64,000 bases of DNA, from assembly GCF_001723175.1 (NCBI RefSeq), contig NC_064654.1, positions 3,658,001 to 3,722,000 on the forward strand, given 5' to 3'. Position 1 is the first letter of the stretch; every line of letters begins with the position of its first letter. Below the pieces are notes generated by a model. The model had not been told where the DNA came from, did no database searches, and saw only the letters and a list, made by a program, of their open reading frames with translations. This document shows positions 34,585 through 47,500 of this stretch, one piece after another. The position numbers were made by a program, and so were the translations under genes. The DNA comes from Penicillium oxalicum (taxonomy: Eukaryota; Ascomycota; Eurotiomycetes; Eurotiales; Aspergillaceae).

Positions 34585-34598
34585 TGACTCCTGAGTCA
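34585..34598. promoter_or_regulatory. TGAGTCA AP-1/Gcn4-type site with adjacent inverted TGACTC
   Basis: TGAGTCA at 34592-34598 is the perfect AP-1/Gcn4 (CpcA) consensus, and the preceding TGACTC forms a 14-bp inverted pair. It lies about 600 bp upstream of the yap1 start. Occupancy is inference. Confidence 0.4.
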
Positions 34599-34893
34599 GA
34601 GTGATTCGGGAGTGGTGATACCCCGGTCTAACAGCAGTGGAATGGCTGGCAGGAGACTTGTGAGATTAATTACAAAAAAATTATGGGCATACGAGTACAA
34701 CAGACAAGGCTTCTTGGGGGGGGATGTGGCAGGAGGAAATGGCGGAGGGGGTAAGATGATGAAAGAGGAGGCGATCGGAGAGCGGTGGACAAGGCCGGCT
34801 GCTTCATTGGCCCGAGATCCGGCGACAGGCGATCTCGGGACCCCACTATCCAATCAGAACGTGGCACCCACATGATCACCTGGCGGCAGCTGC

Positions 34894-34900
34894 TGACTCA
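34894..34900. promoter_or_regulatory. TGACTCA AP-1/Gcn4-type site
   Basis: A second perfect seven-base consensus lies about 300 bp further from yap1 than the first. Two copies in one promoter raise the chance that they are used by a bZIP factor such as CpcA, but this is unproven. Confidence 0.35.
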
Positions 34901-37229
34901 TATGTACTTTATGCCTGATATGGGAGGCATTCAGGCGAGATTCAGGCAGACCCGCCTGAAACGGTCGTGTGAAGCTGGAAGTCTCTGCCGAAAAGTGCCA
35001 AACGCACCGCCCAGTGGGTTCCAGACTTGCGGTACCGTCAGACTGCCCACGTTACAGCTTGTACCGCTCCCACCATACTGCAAGTAATGCTTAGAAATCA
35101 AAAATTGCGGAAGTCTCCCCACATGCCTTCGATCCTTTTCGATGGACCCCACGATGATTTGCTGTCGGACTGTCTTTGGGCCGTGGCTGCCGGGCTGATT
35201 ACTGGTGCCGTTCCAATGTACGGTATGAACTGGAACCCGGTTCTGATTTTCCCTGTCTCGGAGTGAGATTCTCGAACTGACTAGTTTCGCCATTGGAACT
35301 CCACGCCTGTCCGGCTCCCAAGTACCGATCAAGTTTGGCCGTGGAGTCCTTCTTTCGCCCCGGGAGTTCCGTGACTGGGTCAGTTAAGGTGGCGGATTCA
35401 CGGTGCCAATCATTACACTCAGACGTATGATCGTCCCCCCCAATCTTCCACCTGGTAATGTGTTTAGCATTGCACTCCCACTACAGAGGGCATGAGTAAT
35501 CAGTGGGACACTGCTCTTGTATACTATAGTAGTGTTGAAGCCGGGGGAAAGGGATCACCCTGGACAAGAAGCCTTTTCCGGAAGATCAAAGACTCTATAT
35601 TGACAGAGGCGAAATGGCACCATCCCATTAGGGTAAATAGATGAAACAGTTATTGAAAAACAATAGTGGTGAAATCAAGTACGGGGATGAGAGGCCAACA
35701 AAACGCGACATATCGGGCGGACCTGGATAAGAAACCCCGAAATACTTTTCTTCACGGAACCCACCTCCAATCCAACCTTCCAGCACCATCCCCACATGTG
35801 GTATGAAATAGACTGTGTTTCATTGCTACAGTACCTGCGGGTACAGTAAATCTCTCGCCTTACGGGTACACAAGGTATCTGCGAGATCTGTGAATGCGTT
35901 ACTGCATGTTGGAAAGATGGGCCTTGAGTAACGGGTGTTGCTCATGCAGGCGGAATGATCTGGTCTCCTAGTCGATTTCTGGCCATGGCCCGCTGAAATC
36001 TCTCCATTGAAGACGGAGACGACGACGACGACATGGAGCTTGTCGGGGACAGGTCCGCGGTTAGAAATTGTATTAATACTCAAAAATCCAAGTTAATCGC
36101 GATGGCCATCTTACGTAGGTTCGACGGGAATTGCATAATATGGGTCAAGCGACCACATCTACAAAGCCTCGGACGATGACCTCTGCCCGAGGACCGCAGA
36201 CCCGACCCGACGAAAATACATGATTCAGCCCTCGCGGGCTCAATTGTCAGGTCCCAGGCAATTGATGCAGAGAGTATCGTCATTGATTCTTTATTTTCTC
36301 CCCAGGCCATATGAACGATGGGTCCTCCTCAGGTTGTTGGAAGTGCATCATCAGGTATCTGAGCACCTCACACCTAGTGGCGAGTCGCCAACTGCCTAGT
36401 TACATTAAAACGTCAAGAATGACGTTGTATGTGGACAACGGCGCGTCTGTTCTATCGCTCAGTGGCATGTGAACAGCGGGCTTAAACGGAAAATGCCTTG
36501 ATTAAGCCGCCCGAAGCCTGCTTATGAGAGCCCATAGCACGATTCACATTTGGAAATTGTCCCAGGCTGTCGAGGTCGATGTCTACGGTGTTCGCATGGA
36601 TTTGATCAACATAGTATCAAAATTCCGGACAGTAAGGAACTTGGGCGAGTGTTTGATTACTAGGGAGCATGTTTGAGGACAACAGTCGCGATGACGGTCC
36701 CCTTATCAGATGGAGACGGGAGGGGGATCTTCGATTGATCTCATGATAAGCCAGCACGTGTCCACCACAGGCGCCGAGGCCTATCCTCCGGACTTGAGGC
36801 TCAGTCAAGCACACGCCGGCGGCACCTGCCTCGATGCGTGCATCATTCGCCTAACTGACCGACTGAGGTTGCCTCAGGCCTGGTTGACAAGTACCAGTTA
36901 TGTGACCAAACTTGGGGGGGAATACCAGTGACCACAATAATACATCGCAGAACGAGGAAAATCGTACTGCTCGACTACTCGCTCCTCAGTCGTGTCAGGG
37001 CGTAGTTCATCTAGAAAAAAGGTTCTGGCCCTTCCCAAGCAGATCACATGACCATGGCTCCCGCAAACTCCAGGGACAAAAAGTTCTCCGCATCTGGTGC
37101 ATCATCCACTGCGAGTGCCGACGCCAAATCGATAAGACTGGGGGCTTTTTCAACACCAGTTTAACATAATAGCCATTTGCCATTTCATCACTCTCCTATT
37201 TGAACAATTTTCTCCCCCATATCTTAAAG

Positions 37230-38274
37230 ATGTCCGACGTTGCATCGTTGGAGGCCGAAGTCAAAGAATTCAAGGTCCAGGTAGGTCCCTCCCATCCCGA
37301 CAGGCTTCTTTGAATGAATGACGACTGACTAGTACGTTCGTGATCTTTTGCCAGCTTGAAACGGTTCAAACAAGCTTGCAGGTAGAACCCGATAATGCGG
37401 AGCTGCAAAGTCTCAAGACTGAACTTGAAGAACTTATAAACCTCACCGAAACTGCCATTGCCGAGCTTAAACCCCCCGCACCCACACCTGTACCTGCAAC
37501 GAAGCCACAATCCAGCTCCGCACCATCGAGAGACTCGAATACTCGCTTGTCGCAGGCCAACGCCAGTCATGCAGAAGAGGCCACCGCTGCCGTATCGTCG
37601 CCCGCCGTCTCTTTTTCCGTCAACGACCAGGTGCTCGCCCGATGGGTTTCCGGCGACAATGCGTTTTATCCGGCCCGCATCACCTCCATCACAGGCTCCT
37701 CCAGCAACCCGGTCTATCTGGTTTCGTTCAAATCATATGGCACGGTCGAAAATCTAACAGCCAAGGACATCCGCCCCATCGCGGGCAATGACACACGCAA
37801 GCGCAAGGCTGATGGAACCTCAGGCAGTTCAGCGTCCCCATCGCCCGCCCCGCCCTCGACTTCACATGGCAACATTATCTCAGCGGCGGCTGATATCGAC
37901 CCCGCTCTTGCCAGTCAGGCCCGACAGGATCCCAGCAAGATGGGCGATGGCTCTGGTCGGCCCGCCAAGGCTGCGCGCAAGGTGAAGGCCAACAAGGAAC
38001 TGGAAGAGGGCAAAAACAAATGGCAGAATTTTGCAGCAAAGACCAAGGGTAAAATTGGGAAAAAGGATAGCATGTTCCGCACCGGTGATTCGGTGAATGC
38101 TCGAGGTAGGTGTCTCTCGTTGGATTCAGACGAACCCCGCCCTGACAAACGCCTGTGGAGCATCAAAGCTAATGTCTCTTCATAGTCGGTTTCACGGGCT
38201 CGGGCCAACAGATGCGCAGAGATCCCACACGGACGCGTCACGTTTATCAACAGGCTGAGGATGAGGGCTATTAA
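37230..38274 (+). CDS. spf30: Spf30/SMNDC1-type Tudor splicing factor
   Basis: Exons 37230-37280, 37355-38105 and 38186-38274 (introns 74 and 80 bp) give 296 aa. The N-terminus is a short coiled-coil-like segment (MSDVASLEAEVKEFK, then LETVQTSLQVEPDNAELQSL). The Tudor domain, about residues 105-163, has VNDQVLARWVSGDNAFYPARI and YLVSFKSYGTVENL, which would bind symmetric dimethylarginine on Sm proteins. The C-terminus has KNKWQNFAAK and a final exon encoding VGFTGSGQQMRRDPTRTRHVYQ, typical of the family. Homologues act in U4/U6.U5 tri-snRNP recruitment to the spliceosome. The last join (phase 1, G plus TC) is supported by the restored VGFTGSG motif. Confidence 0.92.
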
Positions 38275-39524
38275 GGGTTGAGATTGGGCCTCCACGGTGG
38301 GACAAAGTGAAGCCTAGGGGCGTCTGGCCGAAGCGCCATGATTGTGTCTCGTCTTCATTCCTCTTTTTTTTTGTTCTTCACGACTTCTTCTCTCACGATT
38401 GCATCGCTAACTGGATCAGCGATGCAGATCACGCTTCCCTTGGTGCTTTTGTTGCTGGATGGCGGAGCTCTATGTTCATAGAATACGATGCCCCCGAAAC
38501 CCCCCCAATTTTCTATGCATGAAGTCTGCCTCTGATCAATTTCAAAATTTTAATCTGACTGTCTTCGAGTAGCCTTCTAACTGAATGCTCAAGCTTCTAG
38601 ATTTTGCGTGGCACGGACGGGCTTCTTCTGCGGACAGTGGGACTGCACACAAGCCCTTACTGTGAAATGACCGAAGTGGGAAGCAAGTCGCAAATCCAAA
38701 ATCCAAGACGAGATCTCACGGCGACAGTCGACAGGCTTACAAGTCCTTAATCATCGAGTGGCAAATTTGTGGCTCGAGACCGATGAAATTCTTAGCGCCC
38801 TGCAACTTTTTCTGATCCTTTTCTTTGTAGTTGTTTATAGCCATGCTATCCCTTTTGGGCGTGAGATGTGAGTAAGCTGTGTTTCGACGCAGTCCCGTCA
38901 TGCCCACCAAGATTCCAATGCAAGGAACCACGGTATAGACCTTGGTATTTTCAAGACCTTGGAACTTATAGCTAAGACCCGGTCTCGCATCACAACGGGC
39001 GTTCCTATAGATAAAGGTGGGACGATCAGATCTGGATCGAAATCTTGCAACTTTCAACAGTTCTGGGGGCGGACCCGCTTCTCCTCAGTTTGGCCAGTCC
39101 CGCCCGTTCCGCTCACGTCATGCGCTCTTGTCCCTGCTCTGCTTCTCCGATTCCCCGGTCTGGGCGGTCTCCAACTTCCAGCCGCCATCTTCGAGCTTGA
39201 ACACGCCCAACTTCACATAGATCCTGTCGAACCAGCTTGGAGGATCTGACCCCTTTTGCCCTTGTGTGCAATACGCACAAGGTTGTCTTCATCTCGATCA
39301 TACTTGAGCCTCTGATTGTGAATTTACTTGGTGCAAGCTCGACTGATTCGAGCTGGGCCACTGCGATCGTCAACCTTACCTACCACTCTGGCCCTGGCCA
39401 GTGTACCTACTGTGCCGACCGTGCCGACCGTCACATTCGGCCGGGCAACACTCATTGCTAATTGAGTGTTTTCAGTTTCATTGGGAAAAATAATTCACCC
39501 TTCTGTTGTCGCCGAGCGAGCACC
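38275..39524. other. Intergenic region upstream of the NPC1-like gene
   Basis: About 1.25 kb with a small 9-bp tandem repeat (GTGCCGACC, two copies at 39412-39429). Small frames at 38737-39461 show no domain. No gene is seen. Confidence 0.55.
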
Positions 39525-42500
39525 ATGCGACAGGCAGGCTTTCTGCACGCGCTCGTTGGCTTGGGTATCTTTGGCTCGCTCCCGGCAGCAGCCAGCGCTC
39601 AAGGTGCCACGAAGATTCACGAAAAGGGCCGATGTGCGATACGAGGCCACTGCGGAAAGCAATCATTCTTCGGCGGCGAGCTTCCTTGTCCAGACAACGG
39701 CTTGGCTCATGAGCCCGAGGAGGCACTCCGGCGGAAGTTGATCGGCCTGTGCGGCCCAAAGTGGGAGGAGGGCCCCGTTTGCTGTCTTGAGGAACAGGTG
39801 AGAAAAAAGTTGGAATCGCAGGGGGTATACGAGGGAAACAATAGGTCGTTGTGAAGATCTCGGCTGACTCTATTTTGCCGCTCCGGTGTAGGTTGATGCA
39901 CTGTCAAGCAATTTGAAGCTGGCTGAAGGCATCATCTCATCCTGTCCTGCTTGCCGACACAACTTCTTCGATATATTCTGCACCTTCACCTGCTCACCAG
40001 ACCAGTCGCTTTTTGTCAACGTCACACAGACGGAAAAAAATCGTGCTGGCAAGACTCTAGTCACCGAGATTACAAATGTTTGGTCTGAAGAATACCAGAG
40101 CGGCTTTTACGACAGCTGCAAGAATGTGAAAAATGGTGCATCCGGTGGAAAAGCTATTGATTTCATCGGTGGTGGTGCCAAAAACTACTCCCAGTTCCTC
40201 AAATTTCTGGGCGACAAGAAATTTCTGGGAAGCCCATTTCAGATCAACTATCGCACTGAGCCCGGCGGCCCCGATCCTGAAGGGATGAAGCCGTTGCCAA
40301 TGCTACCAAAAGCCTGCAATGACCCAGACAAGGCATACCGATGCTCTTGCGTTGATTGTCCTGAGGTGTGTCCAGAGCTGCCTGCTGTGTCCACACACGA
40401 TTCATGTCAAGTGGGACTGTTGCCTTGTTTGTCCTTTGCCGTTATCATTATTTATTCTGTTTTCCTCCTTCTGCTCATGGGAATCGCAAGCTACGTCACC
40501 TTCAAAGAACGTCGTTTCCGCAAGCCCGAGCGTATGCGCCTGCTTCAAGATCCAACGCCGAGCGACGATGAAGACGATGGAGACCTGGTTCCTCGCGGAG
40601 GGTACATGGAACAGCCGCAAGGAACCTACAAACTCAACTCGCTGTTATCTTCTCTGTTCAGTCGTATCGGAGGGGCTTGTGCTCGTTTCCCAGGAATCAC
40701 AATCGGCACCAGTTTTGTCTTTGTGATTTTACTCAGTTTGGGCTGGCTGCGATTTGCGATTGAAACAGACCCCGTGCGCTTGTGGGTTAGTCCGTCATCG
40801 TCAGCCGCCCAGGAAAAGGTTTTCTTCGACGAGAATTTTGGCCCATTCTTCAGAGCAGAGCAAGCCTTCCTGGTAAATGAAAGCGGCCCTGTTTTGAACT
40901 ATGATACTCTCGCGTGGTGGTTTGACGTGGAGTCCCGCATTCGACATATGATGTCATCCGAACAGGGTCTTGGTTTGGAAGACGTCTGCTTCAAACCGAC
41001 GGGCGATGCTTGCGTGGTACCGTCCTTGACTGGATACTTTGGTGGCTCATTCTCGAATGTTGACCCGGACACATGGCGAGATCGCATTCGCCATTGCACA
41101 GAATCACCCGGTGATCCAAGTTGTCTGCCTGAATTCCAACAGCCACTGAAGCCGCAGATGATTTTGGGTGGCTATGAGAGTACCGGCGATGTGCTAGACG
41201 CAAACGCGCTCGTTGTCACCTGGATTGTGAACAACTTCGCCCAAGGCACCGACGGTGAAGAGAAGGCAATTGACTGGGAAAACAGTTTCAAGCGCGCCAT
41301 GGAGTCTGTGCAGGAGGAGGCTGCCGAGCGCGGTCTCCGTGTGTCATTCAACGCCGAGGTGAGCCTTGAGCAAGAGCTCAACAAATCTACAAACACAGAT
41401 GCAAAGATTGTGGTCGTCAGCTATGTGATCATGTTTGTCTACGCATCCTTGGCTTTGGGGTCTGTGACCGTCAGCTGGCGTTCTCTTCTCAAGAATCCAG
41501 CAAACGCTCTCGTTCAGTCCAAATTCACGCTCGGAATCGTTGGGATCTTGATCGTCCTGATGTCCGTCTCTGCATCAGTGGGGCTCTTCTCAGCGGCCGG
41601 TGTTAAAGTCACGTTGATTATCGCTGAGGTCATTCCTTTCTTGGTCCTGGCTGTTGGTGTGGATAATATCTTCCTGATTGTTCATGAATTTGAACGCGTG
41701 AACCTCAGCCACCCGGATGCAGAGATCGATGAGCGCGTTGCTCGGGCAGTAGGGCGAATTGGACCTAGCGTCTTCTTATCTGCCTTGACCGAAACTGTTG
41801 CTTTTTCTCTGGGTGCTTTCGTCGGCATGCCTGCTGTTAAGAACTTTGCCGCCTACGCAGCGGGTGCCGTTTTTGTCAACGCAATCTTACAGGTCACCAT
41901 GTTCATCTCTGTCCTGGCTCTCAATCAGCGACGAGTTGAGAGCCTGCGCGCAGACTGTTTCCCATGCCTGACTGTTCAGAAGGCAAACTCTTTTGCGTCA
42001 ACCGACGAACAAGTTTACGACGATCACGAAGCCGAGAGCTCTTTGCAGAATTTCATTCGGCGGATCTATGCCCCTTTCATCTTGGATCGCCGCGTTAAAG
42101 CAGCAATTGTCATTGTTTTCTTAGGAATTTTAACAGCAGGCATCGCTTTGATACCGGAGGTTGCTCTTGGTCTGGATCAACGGATCGCACTTCCGAGTGA
42201 TTCCTACCTTATCCCGTTTTTCAACGATCTCGATGCCTACTTCCGGATTGGTCCCCCAGTGTACTTTGTCACTCGTAATGTCAATATCACCGAGCGGATA
42301 CATCAGAAGCAGCTCTGTGGTCGATTCACCTCTTGCGAAGAATTTTCTCTTCCTTTTGTTTTGGAGCAAGAGTCCAAGCGACCCAATGTCTCTTACCTGT
42401 CAGGTTCTGCTGCTAGTTGGGTTGACGACTTTTTCTACTGGCTCAACCCTCAGCAAGATTGCTGTCAAGAAAATGGCAAGGTCTGCTTCGAGGATCGAGA

Positions 42501-43498
42501 CCAGCCCTGGAATATCACCCTTCATGGAATGCCAACCGGACCTGAATTCATCCATTACGCGGAAAAGTGGATCAATGCACCAACCGACGCGTCGTGCCCT
42601 CTTGGGGGCAAGGCAGCCTATAGTGCTGCGGTGGTCATCGACAAGGAAAGATCCATGATCAACGCCAGTCATTTCCGAACCAGCCATACCCCCCTCCGGA
42701 CCCAGAATGACTTTATTCAATCTTACATTGCGGCTCGTCGCATTGCTGATGATATATCCCGAGAGCACAACATCGACGTGTTCCCATATTCCAAGTTCTA
42801 CATTTTCTTTGATCAGTACATCACTATTGTCCAGCTCACCGGTACATTGCTGGGGTCGGCAGTTGCGATTATTTTTGTTCTCACTTCCGTCATCCTTGGA
42901 TCCGTCGCCACGGGTGCGGTTATTACCACTACCGTGGTCATGACAGTAGTGGACATCATCGGAACGATGGCCATCGCGGGTGTCTCATTAAATGCTGTGT
43001 CGCTTGTCAACTTGGTTATTTGCGTGGGTATAGGTGTCGAATTCTGCGCTCACATCGCTCGAGCTTTTATGTTCCCACCGCGAACGTTGCTTGAGAAGGC
43101 CCCTGCCAAATTCCGCGGCAAGGATGCACGGGCTTGGGCAGCCCTCGTCAACGTAGGTGGCAGTGTGTTCAGTGGAATTACCGTGACAAAGCTTCTCGGT
43201 GTCTGTGTTCTGGCTTTCACCCGGAGCAAGATTTTTGAGATCTACTACTTCCGTGTGTGGCTGGCTTTGGTGATCTTTGCTGCCACACATGCGCTGATTT
43301 TCCTGCCGGTGGCACTGAGCTACTTTGGAGGAGCCGGTATGTTGACGCACAGTAACACATTCATTTGACAATGCCGTGACTGACACCGTTGTAGGTTATC
43401 TTGATCCCACTGCTGATGGTGGTCTTGAGGCGAACCTTGCCTCCCGAGGATATCGTTCCTTATTGGTCAATGATGATTACGACTCCGACGAATACTAA
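39525..43498 (+). CDS. ncr1: NPC1/Ncr1-type Niemann-Pick C1 sterol transporter
   Basis: Exons 39525-39797, 39892-43336 and 43395-43498 (introns 94 and 58 bp) give 1273 aa, the usual length. A signal peptide (about residues 1-26) is followed by the Cys-rich luminal NPC1 N-terminal domain (GRCAIRGHCGKQSFFGGELPCP, LIGLCG, CCLEEQ, ACRHNFFDIFCTFTCSP) that binds sterol. A first helix near LSFAVIIIYSVFLLLLMG comes next. The sterol-sensing domain spans about residues 595-760 (VVSYVIMFVYASLALGSV, FLVLAVGVDNIFLIVHEFE). A second luminal domain follows, then a final helix bundle with NLVICVGIGVEFCAHIARAF. The protein exports sterol from the vacuole/lysosome lumen to the limiting membrane. The last exon supplies a cytosolic end NDDYDSDEY. 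All key blocks are intact. Confidence 0.96.
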
Positions 43499-44571
43499 AC
43501 GCATCGGTATTTTTCTGTCTCCTTTACACACTGTCAATCTCACCTATCTTTCAGGCTCTATTCTATTCGAGGAAATTGGCGTTAGTGTATTTAGCCACCT
43601 TGGAATTTTGGTTCTTTCGAGGCCCGCAACGTTGCAATGCTCATGCTCGCTTTATACCGTCTCAATGATTGGCGCTTTACGGGTCCCAGGAGGTTGTTCC
43701 GGCTCGCCCATGACAAGTTCATATAATTTTAGCTCCCCTCCAGTTTCTTGTAATTCCCTGCTATTTGGCAGAACAGAACACGATTTTGTTAAGCCTGAGC
43801 TTCTCTCCCTTTCTGAAGCGAAGTGACTTCTCTCTCTCCTTTGTGTGCTTCGCCTTAGTCGCTTCTTTTCGTGTTCTGGAGCGAGATCTAGGCAACAGAT
43901 AACCCATATTCAATGCAAAGAGTTTGGTACTTTAGGCCCTGACCCAAAGTCCAGGACGTCACTTAAGTGAATGCTTCTCGAACGACTCCATTAGTGCATC
44001 AGCGCATCCTGATGGGTGCACCTGCATGCTCTGAATCATGGGAAGTGTCGCTGTTCCATAATGGTAAAATTCTTATAGCGTGGGCCCGCAAAATAGTATG
44101 GAACAGATCAATACTTATCCAATCAACACGATTCCTAACCAGGCTTGAGTAATGAGCTTATAAGGAGTTCTGAATAATAAGTTGTGTTATGAGTTACCTG
44201 CTAAACGATTTGCGGTGGATTGGGCCCCTAAACCCAATTGGGTACCTCTCCAACCCACCCCTTAACTTTTTTTTTTCTGCCGCGTCCCTCTAAAATTTTT
44301 TTCTTCTCTTCATCACCCCACTATCCTCCGTTCCATTTTTTCCTTTCCTTTTCTTCTTTCCTTCTTTCTGTGCTTTTGTTGCCATTGTGATACCCATTAA
44401 GCTGCTTGTTCCTCTCGACAAGCTGCTTTTCATTGATTTGCTTTCCTCCGTTTGAAGCTGTCGGAGATAGGGACACTGACTGGTGACTGGCTTATTGTCA
44501 CTCGTCCCTAAGAGCGAAGGATCTACCCTCATTTTTCATTTGTATATCCTTTCCTTCACACATTCATAAAC
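43499..44571. other. Intergenic region between NPC1-like and Kap123 genes
   Basis: About 1.07 kb. GACGTCA at 43957-43963 resembles a CRE/ATF core. From 44260 to 44400 the plus strand is strongly T/C-rich, typical of the leader of a highly expressed fungal gene. No gene is seen. Confidence 0.55.
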
Positions 44572-47500
44572 ATGGATCAACAACGCTTTTTGCAGCAGTT
44601 GCAGATCGTCCTTGACCGTATGTTGTTCACCCAGTTGATTCTCTGCTCTTCCTGTCTTCCCTGCTGACATTTACACCTTCCTGTCTAGCTTCCCAGGGAA
44701 ACGTCAAGGAGGCCACTGGCATCCTGCAAAGAGAGTTTTACAACAAGCCGCAGTCTTTGGTCCTCTTGACACAGATTGCCACTGGCCATGAGGATCCCAA
44801 TCTCCGCCAGCTGGCGGCTGTCGAGGCTCGTGGTCTTGTCCAAAAACACTGGCTGAAGGTTCCCGTGGACCAGAAGCCCCAGGTTCGGGAGCAGCTGCTT
44901 CGCTCGACCATGGGCGAAAGCTCTGCTCTCGTCCGACACTCCGTTGCCCGGATCATCTCCGCCATTGCGAAGATTGATCTGCAAGACGGCGAGTGGGCAG
45001 ATTTGCCGAACATTCTCCTACAGGCCGCCGCAGGGGGCAACAAGGAGGAAAGGGCGGTTGCCATTTACATCTTGTTTACCATCTTGGAGACCCTCGGTGA
45101 AAGCTTTGAGGAGAAGTTCCAGGACCTGTTCACCTTGTTCAGCAAGACAATTCAGGATCCCGAGAGTGCCGAGGTGCGCATCAACACCCTGCTGGCTCTG
45201 AGCAAGCTGGCCTATCACCTTGACTCTGAGGAGAACGTGGCCCCAGTGAAGGCCTTCCAGAACATGGTGCCTTCAATGGTCGCTGTTCTCAAGGATGCTA
45301 TCGATCAGTCTGAGGAGGACCGCATCATGCAGACGTTTGAGGTCTTCCAGACCCTGCTGAGTCTGGACCCGGCCCTTTTGACCGTTCACTTGAAGGACCT
45401 TGTTGTCTTCATGAACGAACTCGCCGCCAACACTCAGGCCGACGAGGACGTCCGTACCCAGGCCATCAGCTTCTTGATGCAGTGCGTTCAGTACCGTAAG
45501 CTCAAGATTCAGGGCATGCGCCTCGGTGAACAACTTACTCGTACTGCGTTGCAAATCGTCACCGAGCTCGACGAGGCCCCAGCTGATGATGACGACATCA
45601 CACCCCCTCGCTCTGCTCTTGGTCTTCTTGACATCCTTGCCCAGAGCCTGCCTCCTAGCCAGGTGGTTGTGCCTCTACTCCAAACACTGGGCCAGTATTT
45701 CACCAGCACTGATCCCAACTACCGCCGTGCTGGTATCATGGCTCTCGGCATGTGTGTCGAGGGTGCTCCTGACTTTATCAGCACCCAAATGAAGGAGATC
45801 TTCCCCATGGTTCTTCAGCTTCTCGCGGATCCTGAGCCTAAAGTCCGTCAGGCGTCTTTGCATGCCGTTGCACGGTTGGCTGATGACCTCGCTGAGGATC
45901 TCACTGCGGAGCACGAGCGTCTTATGCCGTTGCTCTTCAAGAACCTGGCCAGCGCCATGCAGGAGTACAAGGGCGAAGAGGATGGCCCTATCATGGACAT
46001 CATGAAGGCCGGTATCAGTGCCATCGACGCTGTTGTTGACGGTCTCGATGAGAAAGACGTCGCTCCATATCAGGCTGAGCTTGTGCCTATCCTGCACGAG
46101 CTCTTCAAGCACCCTGACTTCAAGATCAAGGGTCTCGCGGCTGGTGCTCTTGGCTCGCTCGCCTCTTCTGCCGGTGACTCCTTCCTCTCATTCTTCGATG
46201 AATCCATGCACCTTCTCCAGGAGTTCGCAGCTGTCAAGGACAGTGAGGAAGAGCTCGATCTCCGCGCCAGTGTCACCGACGCTATGGGTGAAATGGCTGC
46301 TGCCGCTGGACCTGAGCGCTACCAGCCTTACGTCGAGCCCTTGATGCGTGCAACAGAGGAGGCACTCCACCTCGGTCACTCGCGCCTCAAGGAGAGCACC
46401 TACATTTTCTGGGGTGCTATGGCTAAGGTTTACTCGGAGCAGTTCTCTCCCTTCCTTGATGGTGTTGTCAAGGGTTTGTTCGATTGCATCGAGCAGGACG
46501 AGAACGATCTCGAGCTTGATCTCGGTGCTGCCGCCAAAGACCTCATCGGCCAGGAAGTCACTGTTGCTGGTCGTAAAGTCAAGGTCGCCAGTGCCGACGA
46601 CGACGACGAGCTCGATGGCGACATTGAGGATGTGGACTTCGACGAGGACGACGATGATGCTTGGGACGATATCACTGCTACCACCCCCCTTTCTCTCGAA
46701 AAGGAGATTGCCGTTGAGGTGATTGGTGATCTAGTCACTCACACTCGTAGCTCCTTCTTGCCCTACTTCGAGAAGACCATCGAGACTGTGATGCCCCTCG
46801 CTGAACATCCTTATGAGGGCGTCCGTCGAAGCACCATCAGCACTCTTCACCGCTCTTACGCGATGCTCTTTGCCATCGCAGAGGAGAGCGGCCAAATGCC
46901 GAAGTGGCAGCCTGGTCTGCCGCTCCAGGTCCAGCCTGCCAAGGAAGTCCAGAAGTTCGGTGAGATCTTGATGACTGCCACTATCAAGATGTGGGCTGAG
47001 GAAGACGACCGGTATGTATCCCCTGTTCTCAAACCTGCGCTCTTTTTTCCTCCCCAACTCTACGCCCTCCATTACGTGATGATCCCATCCGCTTAACCCA
47101 GCTCACTTTGACACACCAAAGAGTGTGACTGATGTAAACGGCGATTCTGTATCTGATAATTGGCAAAACTGCCTTGGGCTCCATGCGTTCACTTGCAATT
47201 TCACCCATCTGGAATTTCCGCATGACTGACTGATTGACCCATAGTGCCACCGTCGCTGACATCAACCGCAACATGGCCGAGAACCTCCGCTACTGCGGCC
47301 CTTCTTTGATCGCCAACGAGACTGTGCTACACAATGTCATTCAGATGGTCACCGACATCATCACCAAGCAGCACCCTTGTCAGATGGAGTTCGGTCCTGA
47401 AGAAGAGACCCTCGAGGCTGGTGAGGAGACTTCTGAGTTCGATTGGGTTGTCGTCGACACTGCCCTGGATGTTGTATCCGGCATGGCTGCCGCCCTCGGT

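Larger units (their letters stand above)
33982..37229. other. Long divergent intergenic region between yap1 and spf30
   Basis: About 3.2 kb separates the start codons. The yap1-proximal part has purine/pyrimidine-rich stretches (34320-34440, 34720-34760) and AP-1/Gcn4-type sites at 34592 and 34894 (listed separately). Short upstream frames exist, such as 34074-34262 on the yap1 strand, that could act as leader ORFs. I see no protein-coding gene with a recognisable domain. Confidence 0.5.
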
